Assembly: GCF_029853695.1 (NCBI RefSeq)
Contig: NZ_CP122537.1
Location: 868,001 to 932,000, forward strand
DNA: 64,000 nt
Reading direction: 5' to 3'
Source of the DNA: Jannaschia sp. GRR-S6-38
GTDB lineage: Bacteria; Pseudomonadota; Alphaproteobacteria; Rhodobacterales; Rhodobacteraceae
Part shown: piece by piece, positions 50,705 through 59,754 of the stretch
How the letters are laid out: the number at the start of each line of letters is the position of its first letter
How positions within the stretch are numbered: position 1 is the first letter of the stretch
Notes under the pieces: generated by a model
The model's input: only the letters and a program-made list of their open reading frames with translations
Databases searched by the model: none
What the model was told of the DNA's origin: nothing
Translations under genes and position numbers: made by a program

Positions 50705-53326
50705 GTGGCCGAGACCGGACGATCCGAACGCCATGACACGCATCTCGCGCGCCAGCTTCGCCTGACGCGGGCGGGGTTGTGGGCGGAACGGATCACCCGC
50801 GCCTTCTGGCCCGCCTGGACCGCCGGCTTCGTCGGCCTCGCCGCCTACGCCTCCGACCTCGTGCCGCCCCTGTGGGAATGGAGCCTGATCGCCGCCTTCG
50901 GCCTGCTGGTCGCGGTGCTGGCCGGGCTTGGCCTGCGCGGCTTCCACGCCCCGACCCGCGCCGAGGCGCGCGCGCGCCTCGACGCGACGCTGCCCGGCCG
51001 GCCCCTGGCCGCCCTGGCCGACGAGCAGGCGGTGGGCGGCGGCGATGCGCAGACCGAGGCTGTCTGGCAGGCGCATCGCGACCGCATGGCCGCCCGCGCC
51101 GCCGCCGCCCGCGCGGTGGCCCCCGATCTCCGCATCGCGCGGCGGGATCCGTACGCGCTGCGCTACATGGCGGTGCTGCTGGCCGCTGTCGGGCTTCTCT
51201 TCGGCACGCTCCTGCGCGTGCCCGCGCCGGTCGAGCTGCCGGGCGCGGGGCAGGCGCTGGCGGAGGGCCCGGCCTGGGAAGGCTGGCTCGAGCCGCCGCG
51301 CCATACCGGGCTGCCGACGCTCTACCTGGCCGATATCGACCCCGGCGAGGTCGAGGTGCCCGAAGGCACGCGCGTGACCCTGCGCCTCTATGGCGAGGCC
51401 GGCGCGCTTTCGGTATCCGAGACCGTTTCGGGCCGCGAGGTCACCGACCCGACCGAGGCGATGCAGGAATTCACCGTCACGCAATCGGGCACGCTGGCCA
51501 TCGCGGGCGGCGTGGCCGAGCCGGTCTGGACCCTGACCGCCTCGCCCGACGCGCCCCCCGAGATCGCGGTGACCGGCGCCCCGGGCTTCGAGCAACCCGA
51601 CCAGACCACCCTGCCCTGGGAAGCGACGGACGATTACGGCGTCATGGCCGCGGATATCGTCATCGCGCTGGATCCCGGCGCCACCGACCGCCGCCACGGC
51701 CTCGCCGTCGCGCCCGAGCCGCGCGACCCGCTCGAACTGGACATGGCGCTGCCGATCGCGGGCGGGCGCGACGCGGTCGCGGGGACCTTCCGCGCCGACC
51801 TGACCGAGCATCCGCTGGCCGGCATGCCCGTCACCGTGACGCTGCAGGCCGAGGACGCGGCGGGCCAGTCCGGCACGGCGACGGATGCCTTCATCCTGCC
51901 CGGCCGGCCCTTCTACGATCCCGTCGCCGCAGCACTGATCGAACAGCGCCGCGACCTGTTCTGGTCGCGCGACAACCGCGCCCGCGTCACCCGGCTCCTG
52001 CGCGCCATCACCTGGAAGGCCGACGAGACCTTCGACAACCCGCCCGCCTTCCTGATCACCCGGATGGCAATCCGGCGCCTGGCCGAGGCCGAGGCGCTGA
52101 CCCCCGAGGCGCGCGACGAGATCGCGGCGATGCTCTGGGAGGCCGCGATCCGGCTGGAGGATAACAGCCTCGATTCCGCGCTCGAACGGCTGCGCCAGGC
52201 GCAGGAGCGGCTGTCGGAAGCCATCCGGCAGGGCGCCTCGCCCGAGGAGATCGCCCGCCTGATGCAGGAGATGCGGCAGGCGATGGACGAATATACCCGC
52301 CAGCTCGCGCAGCAGGGCGGTCAGGAGCAGCAGGGCCAGCAGCAGGCGCAGGGCGAGATGCAGCAGGTCACGCCCGACATGCTGGACCAGATGATGCAGC
52401 GTATCGAGGAGCTGATGCAGCAGGGGCGCACCGCCGAGGCGCAGGAGCTTCTGCGCCAGCTGCAGGAGATGATGGAGAACATGCAGGTGACCCAGGGCCA
52501 GGGCGGCCGGGGTCAGCCCGGCGAGGGCGAGCAGGCCATGCAGGACCTGCGCGAGAGCCTGCGCGACCAGCAGGAACTCTCCGATGACGCCTTCCGCGAG
52601 CTGCAGGAGCAATTCCAACCCGGACAGCCCGGTCAGCAGCCAGGGCAACAGCCGGGCCAGCAACCCGGGCAGCAGCAGGGGCAGGGCCAGCCTGGCCAGC
52701 AACCCGGGCAGGGCCAGCCTGGCCAGCAACCCGGGCAGGGCCAGCAGCCGAGCGACCGCGCCGATGGCCAGCCGGGTCAGGGACCGGGCCAGCAGCAATC
52801 GGAGCAGCCCGGCGGCACGAGCCCGGGCGAGCTGGCGCGCCGGCAGGAGGAATTGCGGCGCGGGCTTGAGGCGATGCGCGACGGTCTGCCCGGCGCGGGC
52901 AGCGAGGCGGGCGAGGCCGCGCGCGACGCGCTGCGCCGCGCCGAGGAGGCGATGCGCCAGGCCGAGGGCGACCTTCAGGACGGCAATCTGGGCGAGGCGC
53001 TGGACGACCAGGCGCAGGCCATGGACGCGCTGCGCGACGGCATGCAGGAACTGGGCCGCGCGCTGGCCGAGAACCGCCAGCAGGGCAATCCCGGCCAGGG
53101 CGAGGGCCGCGCCGCGACCCGCGAGGGCGGCGGGTTCGACCGCGACCCGCTGGGCCGCCGTTCGGGCGAGGGCGGCAAGCTCGGCACCGACGAGAACTTC
53201 CTCGACGGGCCCGATGCGGCGCGCCGGGCCCGCGACCTGATGGACGAGATCCGTCGCCGCTCGGGCGAGCGCGACCGGCCGCAGCTGGAGCTCGACTACC
53301 TCCGCCGCCTGCTGGAACGCTTCTGA
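50705..53326 (+). CDS. DUF4175/TIGR02302-type membrane protein with Gln/Gly/Pro repeats
   Basis: A 873-residue protein of a family found in Alphaproteobacteria, role unknown. Two N-terminal membrane segments (about residues 30-75) and another near 150 precede a large, probably periplasmic or extracytoplasmic region, then long Gln/Glu-rich coiled-coil helices (residues ~470-640) and a Gly-Gln-Pro low-complexity tract (~640-700) encoded partly by a 27-bp tandem duplication. The GTG at 50705 has GGAGGGAG at good spacing; a GTG at 50678 would add nine residues. It lies between lysA and the division-type genes ftsE and ftsX. Confidence 0.85.
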   Translation: MAETGRSERHDTHLARQLRLTRAGLWAERITRAFWPAWTAGFVGLAAYASDLVPPLWEWSLIAAFGLLVAVLAGLGLRGFHAPTRAEARARLDATLPGRPLAALADEQAVGGGDAQTEAVWQAHRDRMAARAAAARAVAPDLRIARRDPYALRYMAVLLAAVGLLFGTLLRVPAPVELPGAGQALAEGPAWEGWLEPPRHTGLPTLYLADIDPGEVEVPEGTRVTLRLYGEAGALSVSETVSGREVTDPTEAMQEFTVTQSGTLAIAGGVAEPVWTLTASPDAPPEIAVTGAPGFEQPDQTTLPWEATDDYGVMAADIVIALDPGATDRRHGLAVAPEPRDPLELDMALPIAGGRDAVAGTFRADLTEHPLAGMPVTVTLQAEDAAGQSGTATDAFILPGRPFYDPVAAALIEQRRDLFWSRDNRARVTRLLRAITWKADETFDNPPAFLITRMAIRRLAEAEALTPEARDEIAAMLWEAAIRLEDNSLDSALERLRQAQERLSEAIRQGASPEEIARLMQEMRQAMDEYTRQLAQQGGQEQQGQQQAQGEMQQVTPDMLDQMMQRIEELMQQGRTAEAQELLRQLQEMMENMQVTQGQGGRGQPGEGEQAMQDLRESLRDQQELSDDAFRELQEQFQPGQPGQQPGQQPGQQPGQQQGQGQPGQQPGQGQPGQQPGQGQQPSDRADGQPGQGPGQQQSEQPGGTSPGELARRQEELRRGLEAMRDGLPGAGSEAGEAARDALRRAEEAMRQAEGDLQDGNLGEALDDQAQAMDALRDGMQELGRALAENRQQGNPGQGEGRAATREGGGFDRDPLGRRSGEGGKLGTDENFLDGPDAARRARDLMDEIRRRSGERDRPQLELDYLRRLLERF
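52682..52735 (+). repeat. 27-bp exact tandem duplication in the DUF4175 gene
   Basis: Two identical 27-bp units starting cagggccagcctggccagca, plus a partial third copy (first 10 bases). The unit is in frame and encodes nine residues of the Gly-Gln-Pro tract, so copy-number change would only lengthen or shorten it. Confidence 0.9.
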
Positions 53327-53381
53327 CGCGCGCACCGCGCGCCCTCTTTTCGATTTCGGGGACCTGCCGGGCGGGGCCGGT

Positions 53382-54473
53382 TCAGGCGTCGGGCGTCAGA
53401 CGCTCCACCAGGGCCTCGGCACCGGCTTCCAGCGCGCTGCGCTGCGTGTCGACGAAGCCGACATAGGCCTCGATCTGCGGCGACAGCGCCGGGACCGCGC
53501 GGGCCAGCATGTCCGAGAAGACGTAACCGCCCACGGCCAACAGGATCAGCGCGCCCATGCCCAGGAACCCGGCGCGGAAGCCGGACCGCCGGATCACGGG
53601 ATCGTCGGCCTCGGAGTCCCCGCGCGCGGCGGCGGCTTCGAGGGCGCGTTCGTCGGGGCGCAGCGAGGAGTTGATCTCTTCGATATCGGGCAGAAGCTCG
53701 CGCCGCGTGGCGCGGGGGGAAGGCTCCTCGTCCTCCTCCATCTCGTCCGCCTCCGCGCGATAGGCTTCGGAGCCGGCGGCGGCCGGATCGTCGTAGACCG
53801 CCTCGTCCGAGGCCGCATCGCGCAACGCGCGGGCGATGGCGTCCTGGGTCTCGTCCTCGGCCCCAGCTTTGGCGTCGGCCTCCTCCGGCGTTTCGCTGTC
53901 GTCTTCCTCGGCGGTGGCCTCGGCCTGCTCGTCGCGCGAGCGGGCCACGGAGGCGGCTGCGGCCATGCGCGCCCGCTCGGCGGCGGCATGCGAGCGCAGA
54001 TCATCATCATCCGACGTGTCGCCGGTCTCGGCGCCCGTGTCGGCGGACATGTCCATGTCGGCATCCGCATCCTCCGCTTCCGTCCGGGCGCGGGCGCGGG
54101 CGCGCAGACGCTCCTCGCGTTCCCGCTCGGCGCGGAGGATGTCGCGGGTATCGTCATCGGCCATCGGGCGGCGGCCGGGGGCGGGCTGGGTAAAGGCTTC
54201 GGCCTCGGATACGTCATCCGCATCGGCGGCATCGGCCGCATCGGCCGCATCGACCGCATCCTCGGGCTCGGCCTCGGGTTCGGGTTCTGGCGGCGGCGCG
54301 GGGCGGCCCGGACGCCGGATAGCCCGCTCCTCGACCGCGGTGGTCTGGCGCGGGCGGCCGTCCTGGAACCAGGTCGAGGAGCAGTTCGAGCATTGCACAT
54401 CCCGCCCGGCGGCCGGGATCAGGTCATCGGCCACCTCGTATTGGGCGTTGCAGTTGGGACAGGTGATACGCAT
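53382..54473 (-). CDS. Zinc-ribbon (MJ0042) membrane protein with long acidic linker
   Basis: A 363-residue protein. The N-terminal MJ0042-type zinc ribbon has two Cys pairs (CPNC and CSNC). A ~230-residue low-complexity, strongly acidic, Ala/Asp/Glu/Arg-rich linker follows, including a DAADAADAADAD run encoded by short tandem repeats (54218-54259). One membrane helix (GFLGMGALILLAVGGYVFSD) and a ~45-residue periplasmic tail end the protein. Such proteins may sense or tether at the inner membrane; function is unknown. It is divergent from ftsE. Confidence 0.85.
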   Translation of the reverse strand: MRITCPNCNAQYEVADDLIPAAGRDVQCSNCSSTWFQDGRPRQTTAVEERAIRRPGRPAPPPEPEPEAEPEDAVDAADAADAADADDVSEAEAFTQPAPGRRPMADDDTRDILRAEREREERLRARARARTEAEDADADMDMSADTGAETGDTSDDDDLRSHAAAERARMAAAASVARSRDEQAEATAEEDDSETPEEADAKAGAEDETQDAIARALRDAASDEAVYDDPAAAGSEAYRAEADEMEEDEEPSPRATRRELLPDIEEINSSLRPDERALEAAAARGDSEADDPVIRRSGFRAGFLGMGALILLAVGGYVFSDMLARAVPALSPQIEAYVGFVDTQRSALEAGAEALVERLTPDA

Positions 54474-54668
54474 GGGCCCGCGGGCGCGTCCTTCGCCTTG
54501 AAATTCGACAATCGCCGTCACCGCGCCCCATTGACCCCTTGCTGTCAACCCCGCCGTCCGGGACGTCCGCCGCGCGGCGGGTTGCCTGTGACCCCCGGGG
54601 GACAAAGCGCGGCGATTGCGTCGAAAACATGGCTGGGGCAGAAGCGGCCCGAGGCAGGGGGCGGACCG

Positions 54669-55340
54669 GTGATCGAGCTGAGCGGGGCGGCATATTCCTA
54701 CGGGCGCAGCGGATTGCTGAGCGGCCTGGACCTGACGCTCGCGCCGGGCTCCTTCCATTTCCTGACGGGACCGTCGGGCGCCGGGAAGACCACGCTCCTG
54801 AAGCTCTGCTACGGCGAGCTGAAGCCCACCGAGGGCCAGGTCAACGCCTTCGGCAGCGACACGCGCAAGCTGGGCCGGGACGGGCTCGCGCGGATGCGCC
54901 GGCGGGTGGGCGTGGTCCACCAGGACTGCCAGTTTCTCGACCACCTTCCCATCGCCGAGAACGTGCTGCTGCCGCTGCAGGTCAGCGGGCAGGAGATCGG
55001 GCGCGACCATCTCGACCAGCTTCTGGGCTGGGTCGGGCTGGGCCACCGCGCCGACGCCCTGCCGCAGCAGCTCTCGGGCGGGGAACGCCAGCGTGCGGCG
55101 CTGGCCCGCGCGGTCATCATGGACCCCGACATCCTGATCGCGGACGAGCCCACCGGAAATATCGACTGGGAGATGTCGCAGCGGATCCTGACGCTGATGG
55201 CGGAGCTGAACCGGATGGGAAAGACGGTGCTGATCGCGACCCATGACCTCGCGCTGATCCGCGCCGCGAAGCCGATGGTCTCGGCCCGGGTGCTGCGGCT
55301 GGCGGGCGGGACGCTGGCCGCGGCGGGAGCCGGGCTGTGA
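54669..55340 (+). CDS. ftsE: Cell division ATP-binding protein FtsE
   Basis: FtsE is the ATPase of the FtsEX complex that activates peptidoglycan hydrolases at division. The 223-residue ABC protein has the P-loop TGPSGAGKTT (residues 33-42), Q-loop HQDCQFLDHLP, signature LSGGERQRAALARA and Walker B ILIADEPTGNID. A GTG start is used; a longer open frame upstream lacks ABC features. ftsX follows with a 4-bp overlap. An FtsE-type role is supported by the ftsX neighbour, though such pairs can also be general ABC exporters. Confidence 0.93.
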   Translation: MIELSGAAYSYGRSGLLSGLDLTLAPGSFHFLTGPSGAGKTTLLKLCYGELKPTEGQVNAFGSDTRKLGRDGLARMRRRVGVVHQDCQFLDHLPIAENVLLPLQVSGQEIGRDHLDQLLGWVGLGHRADALPQQLSGGERQRAALARAVIMDPDILIADEPTGNIDWEMSQRILTLMAELNRMGKTVLIATHDLALIRAAKPMVSARVLRLAGGTLAAAGAGL

Positions 55341-56236
55341 GACGGCTGCGCGCGGTGATCGACGTGGCGATCGGCGACCGGGCGGCCGACCGCGTGGTGC
55401 CGCCCACCGGGCACACCGTCTGGCTGACCGTGCTGGTCGCCGCGGCGATGGCCTTCCTCGCGGTCTTCGCGCTGGCGCTGTCGCTGGCCACCGGCCGCCT
55501 GGCCGAGCGCTGGTCCGAGAGCCTGGCGCAGGCCACGACGATCCGCATCTCGGCGCCCGACGCGCAGGCCGACGCGCAGGTCGACGCGGTGCTGCAGATC
55601 CTTGCGGGGACGCCCGGCATCGCCGCGGCCCGCGAGCTGGAGCGCGCCGAGCAGGCCGCGCTGCTGGAGCCCTGGCTCGGGCCCGACCTGCCGCTCGATC
55701 GCCTGCCCCTGCCCCGGCTGATCGAGGTCGTGCAGAGCACCGATCTCGACGCCGAGGGGCTGCGCCTGCGGCTGGCCGCCGAAGTGCCCGGCGCGGTCTG
55801 GGACGATCACACGCGCTGGCGGCGGCCCCTGGTGACCGCGGCCGGGCGGCTGCGCGCGCTGGGCTGGACGGCGCTGGGCCTGATCGCGGGCACGATGGCC
55901 GCGCTGGTGACGCTGGCCGCGCAGGCCGCGCTGGCTGCGAACCGCCCGGTGATCCGCGTGCTGCGGCTGGTGGGCGCGCGCGACGCCTATGTCGCCCGCG
56001 CCTTCACGCGCCGCTTCACGCTGCGCGCGATCGCCGGTGCGGCCCTGGGCGCCGCGCTCGGCGTGGCCGCGATCGCCGCGCTGCCGCGCGCGGATGCGGC
56101 CGGCGGCTTCCTGACGGGCCTGGGGTTCAGCGGGGCCGGCTGGCTTCTGCCCGCGCTGATCCCGCCGCTCGCCGGGCTGGTCGCCTTCGTGGCGACGCGA
56201 CGCGCGGCCTTTCGCGCGCTGGCCTCTTTCGAGTAG
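55337..56236 (+). CDS. ftsX: Cell division permease FtsX
   Basis: A 299-residue membrane protein with four predicted helices (near residues 28-52, 178-200, 230-250, 262-285) and a periplasmic loop between the first two that would hold the partner-binding lobe. It carries FtsX-like DLDAEGLRLRLAAEVPG in the loop and LVTLAAQAALAANRPVIRVL near the coupling helix. It starts at a GTG overlapping ftsE (GTGA) and its TAG is directly followed by the plsC-type ATG. Confidence 0.9.
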   Translation: MRRLRAVIDVAIGDRAADRVVPPTGHTVWLTVLVAAAMAFLAVFALALSLATGRLAERWSESLAQATTIRISAPDAQADAQVDAVLQILAGTPGIAAARELERAEQAALLEPWLGPDLPLDRLPLPRLIEVVQSTDLDAEGLRLRLAAEVPGAVWDDHTRWRRPLVTAAGRLRALGWTALGLIAGTMAALVTLAAQAALAANRPVIRVLRLVGARDAYVARAFTRRFTLRAIAGAALGAALGVAAIAALPRADAAGGFLTGLGFSGAGWLLPALIPPLAGLVAFVATRRAAFRALASFE

Positions 56237-57040
56237 ATGTCCGGGATGCAATATCTCCGCTCGCTCGTCTTCAACATCGCCATGTATCTGTGGATGGCGG
56301 TGGTGGGCCTCGCCTTCGCCCCCCGCGCCATCGCCAGCCGGGTGGGCGCGCGGGCCGGCTGCAACTTCTACGCGCGGACCACGGTGACGATGCTCGAGGC
56401 GATCTGCGGTCTGCGCTCCGAAGTCCGGGGCACGCCGCCGACGGGCGGGGTGCTGGTCGCGGCCAAGCACCAGTCCTTCCTCGATATCCTGATCCTCTGG
56501 GGCACGATGCCCCGGCCCTTCTTCATCATGAAGTCGATCCTGAAATACGCGCCGATCCTCGGGGCCTATGCGATGCGGCTGGGCTGCATCCCGGTCGAGC
56601 GCGGCAAGCGGGCCGAGGCGATCAAGAAGCTTCTGGCCGACGTGCGCGCGGGCGAGCGCAAGGACGGCCAGTTGCTGATCTATCCGCAGGGCACCCGCGT
56701 CGCGCCGGGCGCGCGGAAGCCCTACAAGGTCGGGACCTTCGCGCTCTACGAACAGCTCGGCCAGCCCTGCGTGCCGGTGGCGACGAATGTCGGGGTGTTC
56801 TGGCCCAAGCGCGGCCTGCTGCGGAAGCGCGGCACCGCGGTGATGGAGTTCCTCGAGCCGATCCCGCCCGGCCTCGACCGCCCGACCTTCATGGCGCTGC
56901 TGGAGAAGCGGATCGAGACCGCCTCGAACAAGCTGATGGAAGAGGCGGGCTTCCCGGTCCCGCCGCACCCGCCGCTGCATGGCGATCCCGTAGCGGCGGC
57001 GGCGTCGCAGGCGGCGTCGGAGGCGGTCGAGAAGACCTGA
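56237..57040 (+). CDS. plsC: 1-acyl-sn-glycerol-3-phosphate acyltransferase family (PlsC-like)
   Basis: A 267-residue membrane acyltransferase making phosphatidic acid from lysophosphatidate. The HX4D motif is AAKHQSFLDILI, followed by FFIMKSILKYAPILGAY, GCIPVERGKR and the acceptor motif LIYPQGTRVAPG. One N-terminal membrane helix is present. It starts immediately after ftsX, so ftsE-ftsX-plsC is one operon; lipid synthesis and division genes are joined. Confidence 0.92.
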   Translation: MSGMQYLRSLVFNIAMYLWMAVVGLAFAPRAIASRVGARAGCNFYARTTVTMLEAICGLRSEVRGTPPTGGVLVAAKHQSFLDILILWGTMPRPFFIMKSILKYAPILGAYAMRLGCIPVERGKRAEAIKKLLADVRAGERKDGQLLIYPQGTRVAPGARKPYKVGTFALYEQLGQPCVPVATNVGVFWPKRGLLRKRGTAVMEFLEPIPPGLDRPTFMALLEKRIETASNKLMEEAGFPVPPHPPLHGDPVAAAASQAASEAVEKT

Positions 57041-57073
57041 TCGGGTCCCGCCGGCGCGTGGGCGGGCTTGCCG

Positions 57074-57092
57074 TCCCCGCGCGGAGCGGGGA
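57074..57092 (+). repeat. Hairpin TCCCCGC/GCGGGGA between plsC and cobQ
   Basis: Seven-bp perfect arms with a 5-nt loop in the 102-bp gap before cobQ. There is no T run; it could be a repeat element or an mRNA structure. Confidence 0.5.
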
Positions 57093-57142
57093 TGAGTGCG
57101 GCGCGCGCGGGGTCGCGCGACCGGACGGGGAGCCGCAGGGCG

Positions 57143-58594
57143 ATGACACGGGCGATCATGGTGCAGGGGGCGGGCTCCAACGTGGGCAAGTCGATGCTGG
57201 TCGCGGGGCTCTGCCGGCATTTCGCGCGGGCCGGCCTGCGCGTGCTGCCCTTCAAGCCGCAGAACATGTCCAACAACGCCGCCGTCACCGCCGACGGGGG
57301 CGAGATCGGCCGGGCGCAGGCACTGCAGGCGCTGGCCTGCGGGGTCGAGCCGCTGACCGACATGAACCCGGTCCTGCTGAAGCCCGAGACCGAGACCGGC
57401 AGCCAGATCGTCGTTCAGGGCCGGCGCATCGCGACGGTGCGCGCCCGCGACTACGCGGCGCTGAAGCCGCGGCTGCTCGACACCTGCCTCGACAGCTTCC
57501 GGCGACTGGCCGCGCAGGCCGACCTCGTCGTCGTCGAAGGCGCGGGCAGCCCGGCCGAGATCAACCTGCGCGCGGGCGACATCGCCAATATGGGCTTCGC
57601 CGAGGCGGCCGGCCTTCCGGTGATCCTGGCCGGCGATATCGACAGGGGCGGCGTGATCGCGCAGCTGGTGGGCACCAAGGCGGTGCTCGACGCGGCGGAC
57701 GCGGCGCGGATCCGGGGGTTCCTCGTCAACAAGTTCCGCGGCGACGTCACGCTCTTCGACGAGGGCACGCGCCAGATCGCGGCGCGCACCGGCTGGGCGC
57801 CGCTCGGGACCGTGCCGTGGTTCGCCGATGCGTGGCGCCTGCCCGCCGAGGACATCCTCGACATCCGCGCCGCGCCGCGCGACGGCGGCTTCCGCATCGC
57901 GGTCCCGCGGCTGGGGCGCATTGCCAATTTCGACGATCTCGATCCGCTCTCCGCCGATCCCGGCGTCTCGGTCGAGCTGGTCGAGCCGGGCCGGCCCCTG
58001 CCCGTCTGCGACCTGGTGCTGATCCCGGGCTCGAAATCGACCATCTCCGATCTCGCCGCCTTCCGCGCCGAGGGCTGGGATATCGACCTCGCCGCGCATC
58101 ACAGGCGGGGCGGGCACGTGCTGGGGATCTGCGGCGGCTACCAGATGCTGGGCCGCTGGCTGGACGATCCCGCGGGCCTGGAAGGCCCGCCGGGCCGCGT
58201 GCCGGGGCTCGGGCTTCTGGACGTCGAGACGGTGCTGCAGCCGCGCAAGCACCTCGCGCGCGTCACCGCGACCGATCCCGCCTCCGGCGCGCCTGTCGCG
58301 GGCTACGAGATCCACCTGGGCGTCACCACCGGGCCCGACACCGCGCGCGGTTGGCTGGTCCGGGACGGCGCGCCGCTCGGGGCGGCCAGCCCGGATGGAC
58401 GGGTCAAGGGCTGCTACCTGCACGGGCTCTTCGCCGGCGACGCCTTCCGCGACGCCTTCCTGCGGGACCTCGGGGCCGCGCCGCAAGGCGGGCCGCATGC
58501 CGAGACCGTCGAGGCGACGCTCGACGCGCTGGCCGACCACCTCGCGGCGGCGCTGGATCTGGACCGGCTCCTGTCCCTCGCCGAACCGGTGTGA
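57143..58594 (+). CDS. cobQ: Cobyric acid synthase
   Basis: CobQ amidates four carboxyls of adenosylcobyrinic diamide in vitamin B12 synthesis, using glutamine and ATP. The 483-residue protein has the N-terminal ATP domain [20 protein letters not shown] and [20 protein letters not shown], and a C-terminal glutaminase with Cys in [12 protein letters not shown] and His in GYEIHLGV. The ATG at 57143 matches the family start; the frame is open about 25 codons upstream. No other cob gene is in the window. Confidence 0.95.
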   Translation: MTRAIMVQGAGSNVGKSMLVAGLCRHFARAGLRVLPFKPQNMSNNAAVTADGGEIGRAQALQALACGVEPLTDMNPVLLKPETETGSQIVVQGRRIATVRARDYAALKPRLLDTCLDSFRRLAAQADLVVVEGAGSPAEINLRAGDIANMGFAEAAGLPVILAGDIDRGGVIAQLVGTKAVLDAADAARIRGFLVNKFRGDVTLFDEGTRQIAARTGWAPLGTVPWFADAWRLPAEDILDIRAAPRDGGFRIAVPRLGRIANFDDLDPLSADPGVSVELVEPGRPLPVCDLVLIPGSKSTISDLAAFRAEGWDIDLAAHHRRGGHVLGICGGYQMLGRWLDDPAGLEGPPGRVPGLGLLDVETVLQPRKHLARVTATDPASGAPVAGYEIHLGVTTGPDTARGWLVRDGAPLGAASPDGRVKGCYLHGLFAGDAFRDAFLRDLGAAPQGGPHAETVEATLDALADHLAAALDLDRLLSLAEPV

Positions 58595-58678
58595 CGCCGG
58601 GGCAAGCGTCTTGCCAGACGCCGGGCGCGTGTTACGCTCCGATCCGACCCGAACTCTCGCCCTGACCGGAGCCCCGCC

Positions 58679-59488
58679 ATGCGCGCCCTTCTCGCCGCCG
58701 TCGTCCTTTCGCTCGCCGCCGCACCGGCCTTCGCCGCGCAATGCATCACCAGCCAGGGCCAGTTTCCCAGCTACAAGGCCGGGCTCGCGCAGCAGGCCGC
58801 GGACTCGGGCGTCGGACAGCGCGGCCTGCAGGCGCTGCAGAACGCGCGGCTCTCGGGCATCACCTGGCGCTTCGAGTCGCAGCCCTCCAGCCAGACCGGC
58901 GTGTCGAGCGGCGACCCCGCGGCCTTTCTCGCCAAGCGTTCCGGCAGTTCAGCCGACGCCTTCATCAGGAGCGTGCGCCAGAAGGTAAACGCCAATTCCA
59001 ACACCTTTGCCGCGCTGGAGCGCGCCTATGGCGTGCCGGGCGCGATCCTTGCGACGATCTGGGGACTCGAGACCTCCTGGGGCGGTTATCTTGGCGGCAC
59101 GCCGATCGTCGACGGCGCGGTGACGCTGGCCTCCTATTGCCGCCGGCATCCGCGCTTCGAAAGCCACGCGATCGCGGCGCTGCAACTGGCCGATCGCGGC
59201 GTGATCAGCGCCGGCACCCGCGGCGGCCCGTCGGGCGAGCTGGGCCATATGCAGTTCCTCGCGGGCAATTGGGCGCGCTTCGGCGTCGACGCCTCGGGCG
59301 ACGGGCGGGCCGATCCCTATAACGCCGTGGACGCGCTGGCCTCGGCGGCGAACATGCTGCGCGCGAATGGCTGGCAGGCGGGGCAACCCTTCGGGCCGGG
59401 CACGGCGAATTTCGGGGTGCTGAGCGCCTGGAACGACAGCGGCAACTACCAGCGCGCCATCGCCTATTCGGCCGAACGGGTGCGCTGA
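58679..59488 (+). CDS. Lytic murein transglycosylase (MltB-like)
   Basis: A 269-residue exported peptidoglycan-cleaving enzyme. A signal peptide (to about AFAAQ) is followed by an SLT_2/MltB-type domain: DSGVGQRGLQALQNARLSG, catalytic Glu131 in IWGLETSWGGYLG, RRHPRFESHAIAALQLADRG and the glycan-groove LGHMQFLAGNW, then DPYNAVDALASAANML. It has Cys22 after the signal peptide but the context AAQC is not a good lipobox. GGAG precedes the ATG. Confidence 0.93.
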   Translation: MRALLAAVVLSLAAAPAFAAQCITSQGQFPSYKAGLAQQAADSGVGQRGLQALQNARLSGITWRFESQPSSQTGVSSGDPAAFLAKRSGSSADAFIRSVRQKVNANSNTFAALERAYGVPGAILATIWGLETSWGGYLGGTPIVDGAVTLASYCRRHPRFESHAIAALQLADRGVISAGTRGGPSGELGHMQFLAGNWARFGVDASGDGRADPYNAVDALASAANMLRANGWQAGQPFGPGTANFGVLSAWNDSGNYQRAIAYSAERVR

Positions 59489-59515
59489 GCGCCCGGCACG
59501 CCGCCCCCGATCCGA

Positions 59516-59532
59516 CGCCGCCGCAGGCGGCG
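59516..59532 (+). terminator. Short hairpin after the transglycosylase gene
   Basis: CGCCGCC and GGCGGCG form a 7-bp stem with loop GCA, 28 bp after the stop. There is no T run. Confidence 0.35.
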
Positions 59533-59560
59533 GGAGGGGTCCGACCCGCCCAAAGCGCCC

Positions 59561-59616
59561 AAAGGGCGATAGGCCAAGCCGACCGGCCTCAAGTAGCCCG
59601 AAGGGCGGTAGGCCAA
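59561..59616 (+). repeat. Pair of imperfect 17-bp direct repeats near tRNA-Leu
   Basis: Units aaagggcgataggccaa (59561-59577) and gaagggcggtaggccaa (59600-59616) differ at two bases and are 39 bp apart, between the transglycosylase gene and the 3' end of tRNA-Leu. Confidence 0.65.
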
Positions 59617-59625
59617 AAAAGAAAC

Positions 59626-59711
59626 TGGTGCGGGCGGCGGGACTCGAACCCGCACGGGCAAGGCCCCTCAGATTTTAAGTCTGGTGTGTCTACCGGTTCC
59701 ACCACGCCCGC
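59626..59711 (-). tRNA. tRNA-Leu (anticodon TAA)
   Basis: On the minus strand an 86-nt class II tRNA: acceptor GCGGGCG with CGCCCGC, D-arm with GGTAGACAC, anticodon loop CTTAAAA (anticodon UAA, reading UUA and perhaps UUG), a long variable arm, T-arm GCGGG TTCGAGT CCCGC, and an encoded CCA. UUA codons are very rare here, so this is a rarely used tRNA. Confidence 0.93.
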
Positions 59712-59754
59712 ATGATCGTGGCGTAGCGGTCCGGGGGGCGGCTTGGCAAGCGCG

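Noticed and set aside
54218..54259. Short tandem repeats in the zinc-ribbon gene as a possible CRISPR-like or VNTR element
   Set aside because: The 9-bp units encode an Ala/Asp run in a low-complexity linker and are explained by that coding bias.
59464..59661. A 65-codon minus-strand frame overlapping tRNA-Leu
   Set aside because: It begins in the tRNA and covers the repeat region; the repeated AYRP motif comes from the DNA repeats. No coding features.
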